Source: G963667855 sp963667855 (GTDB lineage Bacteria > Planctomycetota > Phycisphaerae > UBA1845). From it: DNA of 64,000 bases. The translations under genes were made by a program, and so were the position numbers. Below, one piece after another: positions 45,816 to 55,579 of the stretch (positions are counted from its first letter, which is position 1; every line of letters starts with the position of its first letter). Location of the stretch: contig CAXXKI010000029.1 in the NCBI GenBank assembly GCA_963667855.2, forward strand, positions 682,001 to 746,000, given 5' to 3'. A model generated the notes under the pieces. That model worked only from the letters and a program-made list of their open reading frames with translations. It was not told the DNA's origin and made no database searches.

Positions 45816-46193
45816 ATGCAAAAATGGAAATGTAAGCAAACTCAACGGTGGCTCTATTGGGAACTGGCCTCCAAAGCGGGGGTTGAGAATGAAGAAAGTC
45901 TTTTTGCCTGCAAAGACTGCAATGCATCGGTCAAAGCAAAAGAAGCAATGAAAAGTGGCTGGGTTAAAGTATTATGGATGGGCAATCTGGAACCAACCGA
46001 AGTTCCTGAAGAGCCGGCCGAAGTATGTCATCTCTGCCCTGCGTGCCAAGCCAATATTGGAATCGATATCGAGGATGGATACGTTCAGAACAAGGCAAGC
46101 TCCAGTTCTTCGTCCCGCAGCAGATCAAGCCGTCGTTCAAAAAGCAGGTCCGCTTCCAAACGGTCTTCAAACTCTGAACAAACTGAAAAATAA
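45816..46193 (+). CDS. Small zinc-ribbon protein with Ser/Arg-rich tail
   Basis: 125 residues. CKDCNAS and CHLCPACQ form a probable zinc site (about residues 34-37 and 72-78). The last 33 residues are a low-complexity tail, SSSSSSRSRSSRRSKSRSAS and KRSSNSEQTEK. Such SR-type tails are rare in bacteria and could bind nucleic acid (inference). ATG 45816 has AAGGATGG upstream; an in-frame ATG at 45807 and a GTG at 45774 are alternatives. It is convergent with the small membrane gene at 46219. Confidence 0.6.
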   Translation: MQKWKCKQTQRWLYWELASKAGVENEESLFACKDCNASVKAKEAMKSGWVKVLWMGNLEPTEVPEEPAEVCHLCPACQANIGIDIEDGYVQNKASSSSSSRSRSSRRSKSRSASKRSSNSEQTEK

Positions 46194-46218
46194 TCTCCGA
46201 TTGGCCGTTTATCCCTCA

Positions 46219-46440
46219 TCACCCCAGTCGCAACGCATTATCGATCAGGCCAATACTGGTTTGAATATCGCGGTAAGCCGCAACCGTGTATATCGCGGAG
46301 TACACGACTACCGCAAACATCAAAACAATAATCACGTTTCTTAAAATTCTACCGGAGCGAGATGCAAACAACTTCAAACCGGGAGAAGTCGGCAATCTGT
46401 GTAAAGTAACAAAAGTGTTTGGCAGAATCTCGTCAGCCAT
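46219..46440 (-). CDS. Small single-pass membrane protein
   Basis: 73 residues with one membrane helix (about 35-57, NVIIVLMFAVVVYSAIYTVA). GGAGG lies eight nt before the start, which supports it as a real gene. The family is not recognised. It is divergent from the permease gene at 46787. Confidence 0.65.
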   Translation of the reverse strand: MADEILPNTFVTLHRLPTSPGLKLFASRSGRILRNVIIVLMFAVVVYSAIYTVAAYRDIQTSIGLIDNALRLG

Positions 46441-46786
46441 GATTTTCCTCCAAGAAGTATCGGTGCCTTATCAACCCTCAAGCACAGCCACTTGAAGAAC
46501 ATACATAATCGTGTTTTACACTCCCACCAGATGAAGTATACACGACAAATCGTTGCCAGAGAGCGTTTTAGACGTATTCACACCATGAGGTGCAAAATCA
46601 TACATAAAACACCTATCCCACCCCAACCAGGCGGGCTTCACCGGTGGTCCATGCAACTTCTGACAGTTCCAACCGGGTAGGTTGAGTTTGAGTCGCTATA
46701 CTGCGAGTGCAAAACTCTTACGGATCGCGGAAACGAATCGGCGAAGGAACGATCGAAGCATTCATTTTAAGTAAGATCGGTGCTCC
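46441..46786. other. Intergenic region upstream of the MacB-type permease
   Basis: 346 nt with no supported gene, repeat or RNA. It must hold the promoters of the divergent genes, but I see no convincing -35/-10 pair. Confidence 0.5.
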
Positions 46787-48076
46787 ATGAACGCGTTTAG
46801 CGTCGAAACTATCTGGCTTGGAATCAATAACCTGAGACTGCACAAACTGCGATCTCTGCTTACCAGCCTGGGAATCATATTCGGTGTGGCGGCCGTCATC
46901 TGCATGCTCTCCGTAAGTGAAGGGGTTACGGCCGACGAATTAAGGATGATTCAGCAGCTGGGTACTCGAAACATCATCGTAACCTCAGTCAAACCTCCGG
47001 TAACCCGCCAGGTAGCTGAAGGAAACAGCACCATGCTTACCTATGGCATTACCTATGCCGACCGGGAACTGATAGCGGATACGATTCCTAATATTCGTTA
47101 CCTTGTACCGCTCAAAACCATTGCTCATCGCGTTCGCCGCCACGACCGACAGATAGACGCCAAAACGATTGGTACCACACCGGAGTATTTTCAAGCGGTA
47201 AACGTGGAGGTTCTACGGGGGCGCCTTTTAGGGGCCAGTGACGACGAGGAAATAAAGTCAGTCTGTGTAATCGGGGACACGATTCGCCGGGAATTGTTCA
47301 CTTTTGAGGACCCGATTGGACAAAGCATATTCGTTCAGCGTCGCGAAGGAACCACCGCGTTTACCGTAGTAGGTATCCTCAAGCCGGTTGAAACAGCCGG
47401 TGCACCCAGGCGCGGAGTAGTGGAGCGTAATATCAATTCCGAGATATACATACCCTACAAAACGGCCACCACCCGCTACGGAGATATCAACGTACTGAGA
47501 ACTTCCGGGTCAGAAGAAGTATCAAAAACCGAACTTTCAGGAGTTTACGTGTCCGTTGACGAACTGGAACATGTACTTCCTGTTTCGGAAATGGTTTCAC
47601 GCGTGTTTACCCACAACCACAAAAAACAGGATTTTGATATACGCGTACCACTGCGCAGCCTGCAACTGGCCGAAAGGAAAAAACGCAATTCGCAATTACT
47701 GCTGGGATTCATAGCCGGCATTTCGCTCCTGGTTGGAGGAATCGGCATAATGAACATCATGCTGGCCACGGTAACCGAACGTACGCGCGAAATCGGCATA
47801 CGCCGGGCTCTTGGAGCGAGACAGATTCACATAACCATGCAGTTTCTGGTGGAGACGATTGTTCTTTCCACTACCGGGGGATTATTCGGAATACTCCTGG
47901 GTTACCTGGGTTCTAAGATAATTTCCCAATATGCCGGGTGGGGAGACGCAATTGTGCAACCGTGGGCGATCCTGATAAGTTTCGGCCTGTCTGTAATGAC
48001 CGGAATATTCTTCGGACTCTGGCCCGCAATCAAAGCTGCGCAATTGGACCCGATAGAAGCGCTGCGTTACGAATAA
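46787..48076 (+). CDS. MacB/FtsX-type ABC transporter permease
   Basis: 429 residues. Four membrane segments: one at about 20-42 and three at the C-terminus (about 305-328, 355-382 and 392-414), with a large periplasmic domain (45-300) between them. RERTREIGIRRALGAR-like (here VTERTREIGIRRALGAR) and the C-terminal LDPIEALRYE are hallmarks. MacB-type permeases move substrates or signals across the envelope by mechanotransmission. The partner ATPase and membrane-fusion protein are not adjacent. Confidence 0.9.
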   Translation: MNAFSVETIWLGINNLRLHKLRSLLTSLGIIFGVAAVICMLSVSEGVTADELRMIQQLGTRNIIVTSVKPPVTRQVAEGNSTMLTYGITYADRELIADTIPNIRYLVPLKTIAHRVRRHDRQIDAKTIGTTPEYFQAVNVEVLRGRLLGASDDEEIKSVCVIGDTIRRELFTFEDPIGQSIFVQRREGTTAFTVVGILKPVETAGAPRRGVVERNINSEIYIPYKTATTRYGDINVLRTSGSEEVSKTELSGVYVSVDELEHVLPVSEMVSRVFTHNHKKQDFDIRVPLRSLQLAERKKRNSQLLLGFIAGISLLVGGIGIMNIMLATVTERTREIGIRRALGARQIHITMQFLVETIVLSTTGGLFGILLGYLGSKIISQYAGWGDAIVQPWAILISFGLSVMTGIFFGLWPAIKAAQLDPIEALRYE

Positions 48077-48347
48077 CACAATGAAACTCCCGTAAGACAT
48101 CGACCGCCAGTGGTAAACCCGGCAATCGAAGTAAATACGGCAAAAGCTGTTGCAGTTTCCGCCCACTGTTGGAATGAAACTGCTTGCAGAAAAAATTCCT
48201 GAGAAAAATCCGGTATTTTTTTTCGAAATACCCGTATTCAACACCGCACTTTTCACGACACACTTCAGACACAAAACGCATTTTCTAGGCAATTTCCCTA
48301 CTTTTTACCGGAAAACAACAAAAAAACGGTCCGAGAAGCAAGTCAAT
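48077..48347. other. Intergenic region upstream of the sigma factor
   Basis: No gene seen. A GGTATTT/AAATACC hairpin (near 48211-48231) with an inner T-run may end the permease transcript. Confidence 0.45.
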
Positions 48348-48376
48348 TTGCCGGGACACGTTTTCTGTCGTATACT
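48348..48376 (+). promoter_or_regulatory. Sigma-70 promoter of the sigma factor gene
   Basis: TTGCCG (48348-48353), 17 nt, TATACT (48371-48376). It implies a leader of about 215 nt before the start codon at 48599. Confidence 0.6.
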
Positions 48377-48598
48377 GAAAGTGTAGTTCGCTCCCCCCAC
48401 TGATAATTGCCGCACTCAATAAGCCCATAATATTCCGGCGAGTGAGGCATCCAATAATTATTGCGTTTTTTGCACCCTGGTGGCATGTCTCGGTCGATGT
48501 TGCCCCGGCGATGTTAACCGACGGTCGATATGTCAACTTTGGTGGCTCGCGCTTGCGGATTACTGTTTTCCCGAGCGCCATAGACGGGAGAAAGAACA

Positions 48599-49588
48599 AT
48601 GGCCAGCCAGACAACCACAGTCGAACAGACGCAAGGAGCCAGTGACCCCAAGGTCCAGTACGAATTGTCTCCCAATGTTAATGGCAAGTTGAGTTACGAG
48701 GACCGATGCAGCCTGGAGCGGTTACTGTGCGAACAGACAGATTACGTTGACCATACGGTATTACACAAGCGAGACGCGGATAAGCTTCTGTTCGGAGTCG
48801 AGGCTCAACTTGTTCCACCAGACAGTTGCCGTTTCCCCGAACCGACAGCTATCGAATTGCCAAAACCAAAAACCGCCGGCCGAATGCCCTCCCTGTCGAC
48901 GGAACAGGAACAGAATTACTTCCAGCGGCTGAACTACATCCGCATGAGGATTTCCAAACTGCTTTCAGCACATACCGACAAACCGATATCGCTGAAAACG
49001 GCACGCGTACTTATCGCCTGGTATCATTGGGAAACGACAACCCGTGCCCAGATAGTGGAAAAGAACATCCCGCTCGTACTGGCAATGGCCAAACGAACCA
49101 GGCTGGTGGGCGTGGACTTCAACGAGATGATCAGCGAAGGGAATATGGCTTTGCTGCGAAGCGTGGACAAGTTCGATTGCGGCAAGGGTTTCAAGTTCAG
49201 TACTTATTCCTGCCGGGCGATCCTGAAGAGCTTCTCCAGAGTAGCCCTGAGAACCAGTCGCTATCGCGGGACTTTCCCGGTCGAATTCGATCCTTCGATC
49301 GAAAAAAGCGACCACATGGAACGCAAACGTGAAAACGAACAAGCTGACTGCGTTAGCGATCTGAAGGATATTCTGACCAAAAACATTGCTGACCTGACGG
49401 CGGTAGAGGAAACGGTGATCAGGCAACGGTTCGCCATCGAACCCGGTGTAAACGAAGCTGCGATCCCCAAGACCCTGGCCCAGGTCGGAGAAACTATCGG
49501 CGTAACCAAAGAACGGGTCCGCCAGATACAGAATAAGGCACTTAAGAAAATCAAACACGCACTGGAGGTGAATTACCTGGCCGCTTAG
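48599..49588 (+). CDS. Sigma-70 family RNA polymerase sigma factor
   Basis: 329 residues. Region 2 is at about 150-215 (IVEKNIPLVLAMAKRTRLVG, then NEMISEGNMALLRSVDKFD and FSTYSCRAILKSF). Region 4 is at about 265-322 with the helix-turn-helix TLAQVGETIGVTKERVRQIQ. Region 3 is reduced, and the first 100 residues have no sigma similarity. It is a group 3-like factor, larger than ECF factors and smaller than RpoD. Similar divergent factors are common in planctomycetes; targets are unknown. The next gene to the right is on the opposite strand, so there is no adjacent anti-sigma factor. Confidence 0.9.
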   Translation: MASQTTTVEQTQGASDPKVQYELSPNVNGKLSYEDRCSLERLLCEQTDYVDHTVLHKRDADKLLFGVEAQLVPPDSCRFPEPTAIELPKPKTAGRMPSLSTEQEQNYFQRLNYIRMRISKLLSAHTDKPISLKTARVLIAWYHWETTTRAQIVEKNIPLVLAMAKRTRLVGVDFNEMISEGNMALLRSVDKFDCGKGFKFSTYSCRAILKSFSRVALRTSRYRGTFPVEFDPSIEKSDHMERKRENEQADCVSDLKDILTKNIADLTAVEETVIRQRFAIEPGVNEAAIPKTLAQVGETIGVTKERVRQIQNKALKKIKHALEVNYLAA

Positions 49589-49638
49589 GCGGGATTTCCA
49601 ATACTCCTTCTATATCACTGTAGAGTGAGAGCTCAGCA

Positions 49639-49669
49639 ATGGGCAGCCTGCGGCAAGCAGGTTGCCCAT
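49639..49669 (+). terminator. Hairpin after the sigma factor gene
   Basis: GGGCAGCCTGC (49641-49651) pairs with GCAGGTTGCCC (49657-49667), with one G-U pair and a 5-nt loop. A U-rich but interrupted tail follows. Confidence 0.7.
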
Positions 49670-49831
49670 ATGTTTATATTGAAAATCGCAACAGGCGGAA
49701 AACAGCCTACCAAGGGACTTGTCGATTTATATCGGTCAATCCCGATGAACAAGACAAACCGTCTGTTCATGACCATCCAGCCACATATCAAATAAGGCGG
49801 ATACTCAACCGGTACGAAAAACCTGTACCTA

Positions 49832-50800
49832 TTAGCCCACCTCTCGACGCTGGAAGAGTGCGGTCCCCATCAGCAAAGCCGCGACCACGATAAGTAACGC
49901 ATAAAGGGAGGTATAGGCAAAGTAAGCAACAGGAATACCCCGGCCATCGTTTACTGCTTCAATAACCCAAAAGAAGCTGAAATTCGGAATATGGTTATAG
50001 GCTATATCAGCGACCGTGGATTTCGCTGCGGCGTCAGCCAGCAAATAATCGGTAATTAACCCCACAAGTAATACCGCGAGACAGGTGAGCAGGGTCATAA
50101 CCTGGCCCAGTCGGGTAGAAACCGCTAGCGCGATAGCGGCAAGAACCATTACCGCACAGAAAACGAGAAATCCAGCCATAATGACGGCATCACCTGGCGC
50201 ACCTTCACTAAAGGGCTGCAGTTCCCAATTGCGTCCCAGGAAACAAGTGAGGATGGCTCCGATGGTGAGCATGGGCGTGCCGATTAACACAGCGGTTGTC
50301 GTAACATCCTTTCCATTCAAGAAGTTACGGAAGGCAGCGATTAAGAGAGGCACTATAACTCCACCGAAACCAAACACGAGAACCGGCGCATGCCACTCGT
50401 CCGCACTAGTCTGCAACACTTTGTGCTGAATGGAAAAAATAAACCCAAGGAAACAAATGTAAAAAGCCAGCGCCAGAGCCCAAAAAAGCCCCATGTATTT
50501 GCCGGCAAGAAAAAGCGATCTACTGACCGGCTTGCTGACCACGGTCAAAACGGTCTTGTTTTCGATCTCGCGAGTTAAAACTGAGGTTGCACTGAAAGAA
50601 GACAAGAACAAACCACTAAGCAGTAACGTAGATAACCCTAGTTCGACAAGTAACTTGTCATCGTCCTTCAGTGTATAGGCCGCCAAGCCCACGTTTAAGG
50701 GCATAAGAATCAACGTGGCGACCACTACAACGCCGAATATCGGCTGGCGAATGGTTTCAACGAAGGTGTTGGCAGCTAAGGCAAGAAATTTGGTGAGCAA
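49832..50800 (-). CDS. ABC-2 type permease, divergent from the SPFH operon
   Basis: 322 residues with about seven membrane segments. LTREIENKTVLTVVSKPVSR, then LFLAGKYMGL, is the cytoplasmic coupling-helix region of this group of ABC-2 permeases; the permease at 56793 has the matching LTGKHILMLMTKPLSR, then QYVLGKWFG. Both end in FQRR. It lacks its own ATPase, so it probably shares the one encoded at 55580, forming a heterodimeric transporter (inference). Divergent from the SPFH genes with 184 nt between the start codons. Confidence 0.85.
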   Translation of the reverse strand: MLTKFLALAANTFVETIRQPIFGVVVVATLILMPLNVGLAAYTLKDDDKLLVELGLSTLLLSGLFLSSFSATSVLTREIENKTVLTVVSKPVSRSLFLAGKYMGLFWALALAFYICFLGFIFSIQHKVLQTSADEWHAPVLVFGFGGVIVPLLIAAFRNFLNGKDVTTTAVLIGTPMLTIGAILTCFLGRNWELQPFSEGAPGDAVIMAGFLVFCAVMVLAAIALAVSTRLGQVMTLLTCLAVLLVGLITDYLLADAAAKSTVADIAYNHIPNFSFFWVIEAVNDGRGIPVAYFAYTSLYALLIVVAALLMGTALFQRREVG

Positions 50801-50984
50801 CTGTCGAACCTCAGGATTGTTTGGTTAACCTAAATCAAGTGTACAAATGAGATTGTGAACCCTTGGCAACATCAGAGAATTATTGTAAGCTTCGTCCCTT
50901 CTCTGGCAAGTACCACCACAGGTATAACGCCTGGGTAACGATGTTTGTTCGATTTTCTTTCTGCGTGAATGACGACCGTAACCC

Positions 50985-53120
50985 ATGATCGATTCATCGA
51001 CTTCTAAAGATCGGCGCGCGCAACTGGCCGCCACCGTTGGATTCGTTTTTCAATTCATCTTCTTCGGCACTCTGCTGACTGTAGGGATTGTCTACGAATC
51101 GGACGTTATCAAGGCTCTAGCTTATTGGATGTTAGGCGGAGTATTGATTTGGCCGGTGATCGCGATGGTTTATGCCCAAAGGCGACGAACGGCACAGGAA
51201 AAGCTGGAAACGGAAGCACTCAAACGTTCCCAGCAAGCCGAAGGCGCAACGGCTATCTTCGACAGCGAAGATGAGGCCTACTTAACGGAAAAACGCCGAT
51301 TGGCGTGGCTTATCCGTTGGTTGGTGCCGGGAGCCGCGATTGCACTGGCCGCTTATCACCTTTGTGCATTCTTTCTCCTGTTCAACTGGAAAATCGGTAT
51401 ATCAATAACTGATTCCAGTTGGAACCTGACAACCGATGCCGGTCGCACGATGGCGTTTGTTGGCGGAACAGGCTTCCTGGCATTTCTCTTCTCCCGCTAC
51501 ACGGCAGGGATGGCCCGAGTCGCAGGGTGGCGGCTGCTCCGCTCCGGTGCGAGCTACCTGGCTGGCAACGCCCTGGCGTGCTTGATCGTATTAATCGCGA
51601 TTGGACTGCAAGGTCGGGATCTGCCCAACCCGGAAGGCATTGCGGCATACATAATACGGTTGGTAATCCTGGTTCTGGGAATTGAGTTTGTCGCCAACTT
51701 CGTCTTGGACTTCTACCGGCCACGCTCTGCGGGGCAAGAAAGTCGTCCGGCGTTCGACAGTCGCCTGCTGGCGCTGATCACCGAACCAGGCGGAATAGCT
51801 CGGTCAATAGCTGACGCGATCAACTACCAGTTCGGTTTCGAAGTAAGTACAACCTGGTTCTACCAACTGCTCAAACGCGCAGCTCTGCCCATGCTGGCGT
51901 TTGGAGTTATCGCGTTAATAGCTTTGTCCTCGGTACTGATCATCGATTCAGACGAACAGGCGGTAGTAGAACGGTTCGGCAAAAAGCTGCAAAAAGAAAA
52001 CGAACCGCTAAAGCCGGGATTGCATTTCACAGCTCCCTGGCCTATGGATGTCGCCTATCGCTCTCGAGTACAACAGGTACACATGCTGAGAGTCGGTAAC
52101 ACTCCGAAGGATGCACAAGAGTACGAGACAACCGATGATGGTGAGAAGCGCCTCAAGCCTATCCTGTGGGGAGACAAGCACAGCTTCAACACCGAACTCA
52201 TGCTGGTCGTGGCGAGTAAGAACCGCACGAAAATCGTGGAAGAACCAACGGCTGAGGTAACGACCATCGATGAATCCAAAGGTGAAGATGGTAAATCGAT
52301 CGCGGTAGGTCTTTTGATGGTCTCTGTAGACATCCAGTACCGGATAAACAACATCCACAGCTATCTTTACAATTACATTAATCCAGAAGAGATGGTGGAA
52401 GCGATAGCTTATCACACCCTGACCGATTATGCGGCCAGCGTGGACGTGGACCAGTTCATCGGACCGGGTAGAGAAGAAATCGACAAAAAGCTGCACGAGA
52501 TATTGCAGGCCCGTACCGACGAACAGGAACTGGGAGTTGAGATTCTGTTCGTAGGCGTACAGGAAGCTCACCCGACGGATGATGTCTCCAAAGCGTTTCA
52601 AGAAGTTGTCAAAGCTGAACAGGAAAAAGGCAGACTGATCGCCAAAGCCAAAGGCGAGGCTGAAGAGCGCCTGACGGAAATAGCGGGCAGCAAGTACCGG
52701 GCGGAAAACCTGTACGATGCGATCGACGCAAGGGACAGGCTGGCCCAGGATCCGAACGCCACGGAAGAGGAAAAAACAAAAGCCAATCAGTCGGTAAACG
52801 ATCTTCTTCTGGGATCAACCGATGGCAAGCTTCTCGCCATAGGCGGCGAGGCGGCATCCCGGCTTTCGGAAGTTCGCGCAAAAGTTCGGGCAAGCCTGAC
52901 CGAGGCCGAACGAAGCCTGACGCTGTTCAATGCGGAGCTGACCGCTTACCAGGCCGCTCCCCGGCTTTACAAGATTCGCAAGTATCTCAGTATGCTGGAA
53001 AGATCGCTGGTAAACGTACGCAAGTACGTTGTCGTAGCCGATCCAGCCAAGCACGTGATTATTGAATACGAGAAGGAAGAAAAAAGTACAATCGATATTG
53101 GCGAAGCGCCCAAGAAGTAG
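50985..53120 (+). CDS. SPFH (HflK-like) protein with N-terminal multi-pass membrane domain
   Basis: 711 residues. The first 310 carry about seven membrane segments (near 17-38, 44-62, 108-130, 150-170, 190-208, 222-244 and 298-320), which HflK lacks. The SPFH/band 7 domain follows at about 320-560: IDSDEQAVVERFGKKL, PGLHFTAPWPMD, VSVDIQYRINN and EEMVEAIAYHTLTDYAAS. It ends with a long helical part (560-680; KAEQEKGRLIAKAKGEAEER) expected to form a coiled coil. SPFH proteins form large ring-shaped or caged membrane assemblies and often regulate FtsH; no ftsH is in the window. First gene of the cluster. The ribosome site is weak. Confidence 0.88.
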   Translation: MIDSSTSKDRRAQLAATVGFVFQFIFFGTLLTVGIVYESDVIKALAYWMLGGVLIWPVIAMVYAQRRRTAQEKLETEALKRSQQAEGATAIFDSEDEAYLTEKRRLAWLIRWLVPGAAIALAAYHLCAFFLLFNWKIGISITDSSWNLTTDAGRTMAFVGGTGFLAFLFSRYTAGMARVAGWRLLRSGASYLAGNALACLIVLIAIGLQGRDLPNPEGIAAYIIRLVILVLGIEFVANFVLDFYRPRSAGQESRPAFDSRLLALITEPGGIARSIADAINYQFGFEVSTTWFYQLLKRAALPMLAFGVIALIALSSVLIIDSDEQAVVERFGKKLQKENEPLKPGLHFTAPWPMDVAYRSRVQQVHMLRVGNTPKDAQEYETTDDGEKRLKPILWGDKHSFNTELMLVVASKNRTKIVEEPTAEVTTIDESKGEDGKSIAVGLLMVSVDIQYRINNIHSYLYNYINPEEMVEAIAYHTLTDYAASVDVDQFIGPGREEIDKKLHEILQARTDEQELGVEILFVGVQEAHPTDDVSKAFQEVVKAEQEKGRLIAKAKGEAEERLTEIAGSKYRAENLYDAIDARDRLAQDPNATEEEKTKANQSVNDLLLGSTDGKLLAIGGEAASRLSEVRAKVRASLTEAERSLTLFNAELTAYQAAPRLYKIRKYLSMLERSLVNVRKYVVVADPAKHVIIEYEKEEKSTIDIGEAPKK

Positions 53121-53162
53121 CGATTTTCCCAAAACAGGGATTTTTCGCGGAGAAGAAATGTC

Positions 53163-54092
53163 ATGATTAAAAGCTTACCATCGTTTATCGCTGCAGTGAT
53201 ATTGGTAGCCGTTCTGGCCGCTTATATGTGTACGTACCAGGTACGTTCGACGGAAGTGGCGATCGTAAAGACCTTCGGTGAAGCAAGCGAGAAACCGATT
53301 CGTATAGACGAATCGGATAACAGGCTTTTCGCCGGCTTGCACTTCAAATGGCCTTGGCCTATCCAAAGTGCCGAGAACTACGATACCCGTATTCGGCTAC
53401 TGAATGATCGAATAGAAGAAACCCCGACAATAGACAACAAGCAGATCATTCTCACCACCTTTACTGCCTGGTCGATCGGCGATCCGTACAAGTTCCACAC
53501 CAGTTACCAGACGGTGGAAGCGGGTGAAGACGCGCTGCGCAGCAGGGTTCGCACGGTCAAGAAAGCGATAATAGGCAAGCACGCTTTTTCGGACTTCGTC
53601 TCCACACAGAAGAAGGACCGCAAACTCCAGGAAATAGAACAGGAAATGATGCAGGCTATCGAAGCCGACGCTCGCGAGCAGTTCGGTATCGACATAAAAA
53701 TGTTCGGCATCAAGCAACTGAGCCTGCCCACGTCGGTCACTGAGGCGGTTTTTGCGACAATGAAAACCGACAAGGAAACCACCGCCCAGCGCTATAAATC
53801 AGAGGGTAAAGCGGAAGCGAATCGAATTGTCGCCACCGCGGAAGCAAAAGCGGAAAGAATCCGTGCGGTAGTCGATCGTAAAGTGGCGAAGATGGAGAGC
53901 AAGGGTTTGGCCGAAGTTGGTAAAATCTACAGCCAGTTCCGCGAGCACGAAGAACTCAGAATATTCCTGGATAAGTTACGGTCATTGGAAATCATCCTGA
54001 GTAATAGAACGGAAATTTTCCTGGATGAAAGCACGCAGCCGACAGATTTGTTTGATGAAGAAGTTCGGGAAAAACTATCCAAGCCCGAATAA
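53163..54092 (+). CDS. SPFH (HflC-like) protein
   Basis: 309 residues, the length of HflC. One N-terminal membrane helix (7-25), then STEVAIVKTFGEASE, GLHFKWPWPIQSAENYDTR, VRTVKKAIIGKHAFSDFV and the HflC-like DIKMFGIKQLSLPTSVTEAV. The C-terminal helix has RYKSEGKAEANRIVATAEAK. It probably alternates with the upstream protein in a ring assembly, as HflK and HflC do. It starts 43 nt after the first SPFH gene, with GGAG upstream. Confidence 0.9.
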   Translation: MIKSLPSFIAAVILVAVLAAYMCTYQVRSTEVAIVKTFGEASEKPIRIDESDNRLFAGLHFKWPWPIQSAENYDTRIRLLNDRIEETPTIDNKQIILTTFTAWSIGDPYKFHTSYQTVEAGEDALRSRVRTVKKAIIGKHAFSDFVSTQKKDRKLQEIEQEMMQAIEADAREQFGIDIKMFGIKQLSLPTSVTEAVFATMKTDKETTAQRYKSEGKAEANRIVATAEAKAERIRAVVDRKVAKMESKGLAEVGKIYSQFREHEELRIFLDKLRSLEIILSNRTEIFLDESTQPTDLFDEEVREKLSKPE

Positions 54093-54198
54093 TCTGCAGG
54101 TGGCGGGATTGGTTTTCTGATTGGAAGTAACCTCAAGGATTCCGGAAGTAAAGTACTGCGACTGGAAACCGTAAACGACATTAAGGGGCAAGCGTCTG

Positions 54199-55488
54199 AT
54201 GGCGAATACGCACCATCATCATCAAGAATCGCAGCTGACGAACGAAGCACCGCTGGATGCGGCGAATCAATCTCTGGCTGACGCTCTTCGCGCGAGTTTC
54301 AACATACTCAAGTTTATCATGTTTGTACTGGTGATCGCATTCTGCTTCAGCGGTTTCAAGTGCATCGAAGAAAACCAGGAGGCGGTTATCCTGCGCTTCG
54401 GCAAGATATTACCGGAGATCAAGCCTCCAGGCTTGTCCTACGCATTCCCCTACCCAATAGACAACACACTGGTTTTTCCAACAAAAAAGAACATCTCTTA
54501 CAAGTGTATGAGTCATTGGCCCAAAATCGCCAAGGACAAACAGCATTTGTCGTTGAGCGAATCACGATCCTGGGGAGGACTTGATCCCACAAAAGACGGG
54601 TCGTTAATCACCGCCGATAAAGGCTTGGTCCATATCCAATGGGACCTCCAGTACAGGGTTGAGGATTTGCGAAAATACGTCCTGAACGTAGCGGACGCGA
54701 ATATAAGCAACACGAGTAAAATAGAGAATCTGCTGGCCACTTTAACCGAAAACGCAGCCATCACTCTTGTCTCCCAATATACAGCAGAGAGCGTAACCAG
54801 AGGGAAAACCGCGGATATCGCGGCAGCGGTAAAGCACATGGTCAATGAACAGCTTGGCGAGCTGGAAGCCGGTGTAAGGTTAGTGTCCCTGGATATACCT
54901 AAATCCTCCGTTCCCGGTCAGACAATAGCAGCGTTCGATGCGGTAACTAATGCGGAAAACCAGAAGGAGAAGGATATCCGCGCGGCCGAACAGACGGAGA
55001 GCGAGATTCTGAACGCGGCGGCCGGTGAGAACTACAAAGAGCTGGTTCAACTGATCGACGAACTGGAACTGGCTGAAGCCGAGGAAAACAAAGAGAAAAT
55101 CGCAGCGATAAACCTCAAAATCGACAATCACCTCGAAACCAGAGCTGCAGGAGCGGCTGGTCGGGCTATTCGCGAAGCAATGGGCTTTTACACCGAGGTG
55201 GTTCAGGGAGTCAAAGGTGATGTGGACGAGTTCGAGGCCAGTCTCGATGAATACCTGCAATCGCCCGTGCTGTTCATACACCGCATGTGGGAAAAGACTC
55301 GGGAAAGGGTTTTGGCGTCCAACGAGGTAACCAAGCACTTTATTTCCCCTATGGCGGATGAAATCAGAATTAAAATCGGAACCGATCCTCAGCAGCGATT
55401 GATTGATGAACGTATCAAGCTGCAGATGGAAGCCGAGGATTTCGAGTTCAGAAGTAAAGACAAACGGCATTACAAGATCGCGCAGTAG
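54199..55488 (+). CDS. Third SPFH-domain protein
   Basis: 429 residues. One membrane helix (about 35-54, FIMFVLVIAFCFSGFKCI) after a His-rich N-terminus (HHHHQE). The SPFH domain covers about 55-260: ENQEAVILRFGKILPEIKPP, LVHIQWDLQYRVEDLRKYV. The helical part (260-345) has EKDIRAAEQTESEILNAAAG and is followed by an unusual C-terminal domain of about 80 residues with FRSKDKRHYKIAQ at the end. Having three distinct SPFH genes in one cluster is uncommon; HflKC systems have two. The gene starts 107 nt after the second. Confidence 0.87.
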   Translation: MANTHHHHQESQLTNEAPLDAANQSLADALRASFNILKFIMFVLVIAFCFSGFKCIEENQEAVILRFGKILPEIKPPGLSYAFPYPIDNTLVFPTKKNISYKCMSHWPKIAKDKQHLSLSESRSWGGLDPTKDGSLITADKGLVHIQWDLQYRVEDLRKYVLNVADANISNTSKIENLLATLTENAAITLVSQYTAESVTRGKTADIAAAVKHMVNEQLGELEAGVRLVSLDIPKSSVPGQTIAAFDAVTNAENQKEKDIRAAEQTESEILNAAAGENYKELVQLIDELELAEAEENKEKIAAINLKIDNHLETRAAGAAGRAIREAMGFYTEVVQGVKGDVDEFEASLDEYLQSPVLFIHRMWEKTRERVLASNEVTKHFISPMADEIRIKIGTDPQQRLIDERIKLQMEAEDFEFRSKDKRHYKIAQ

Positions 55489-55579
55489 TCGCAATAATCT
55501 AAACAGTTAGGGGTAGAGTTGCCGACCGGCTCCCCGGCTATCGGCATACTTGTACGGATCACCTTGAACGGACGCGGAT

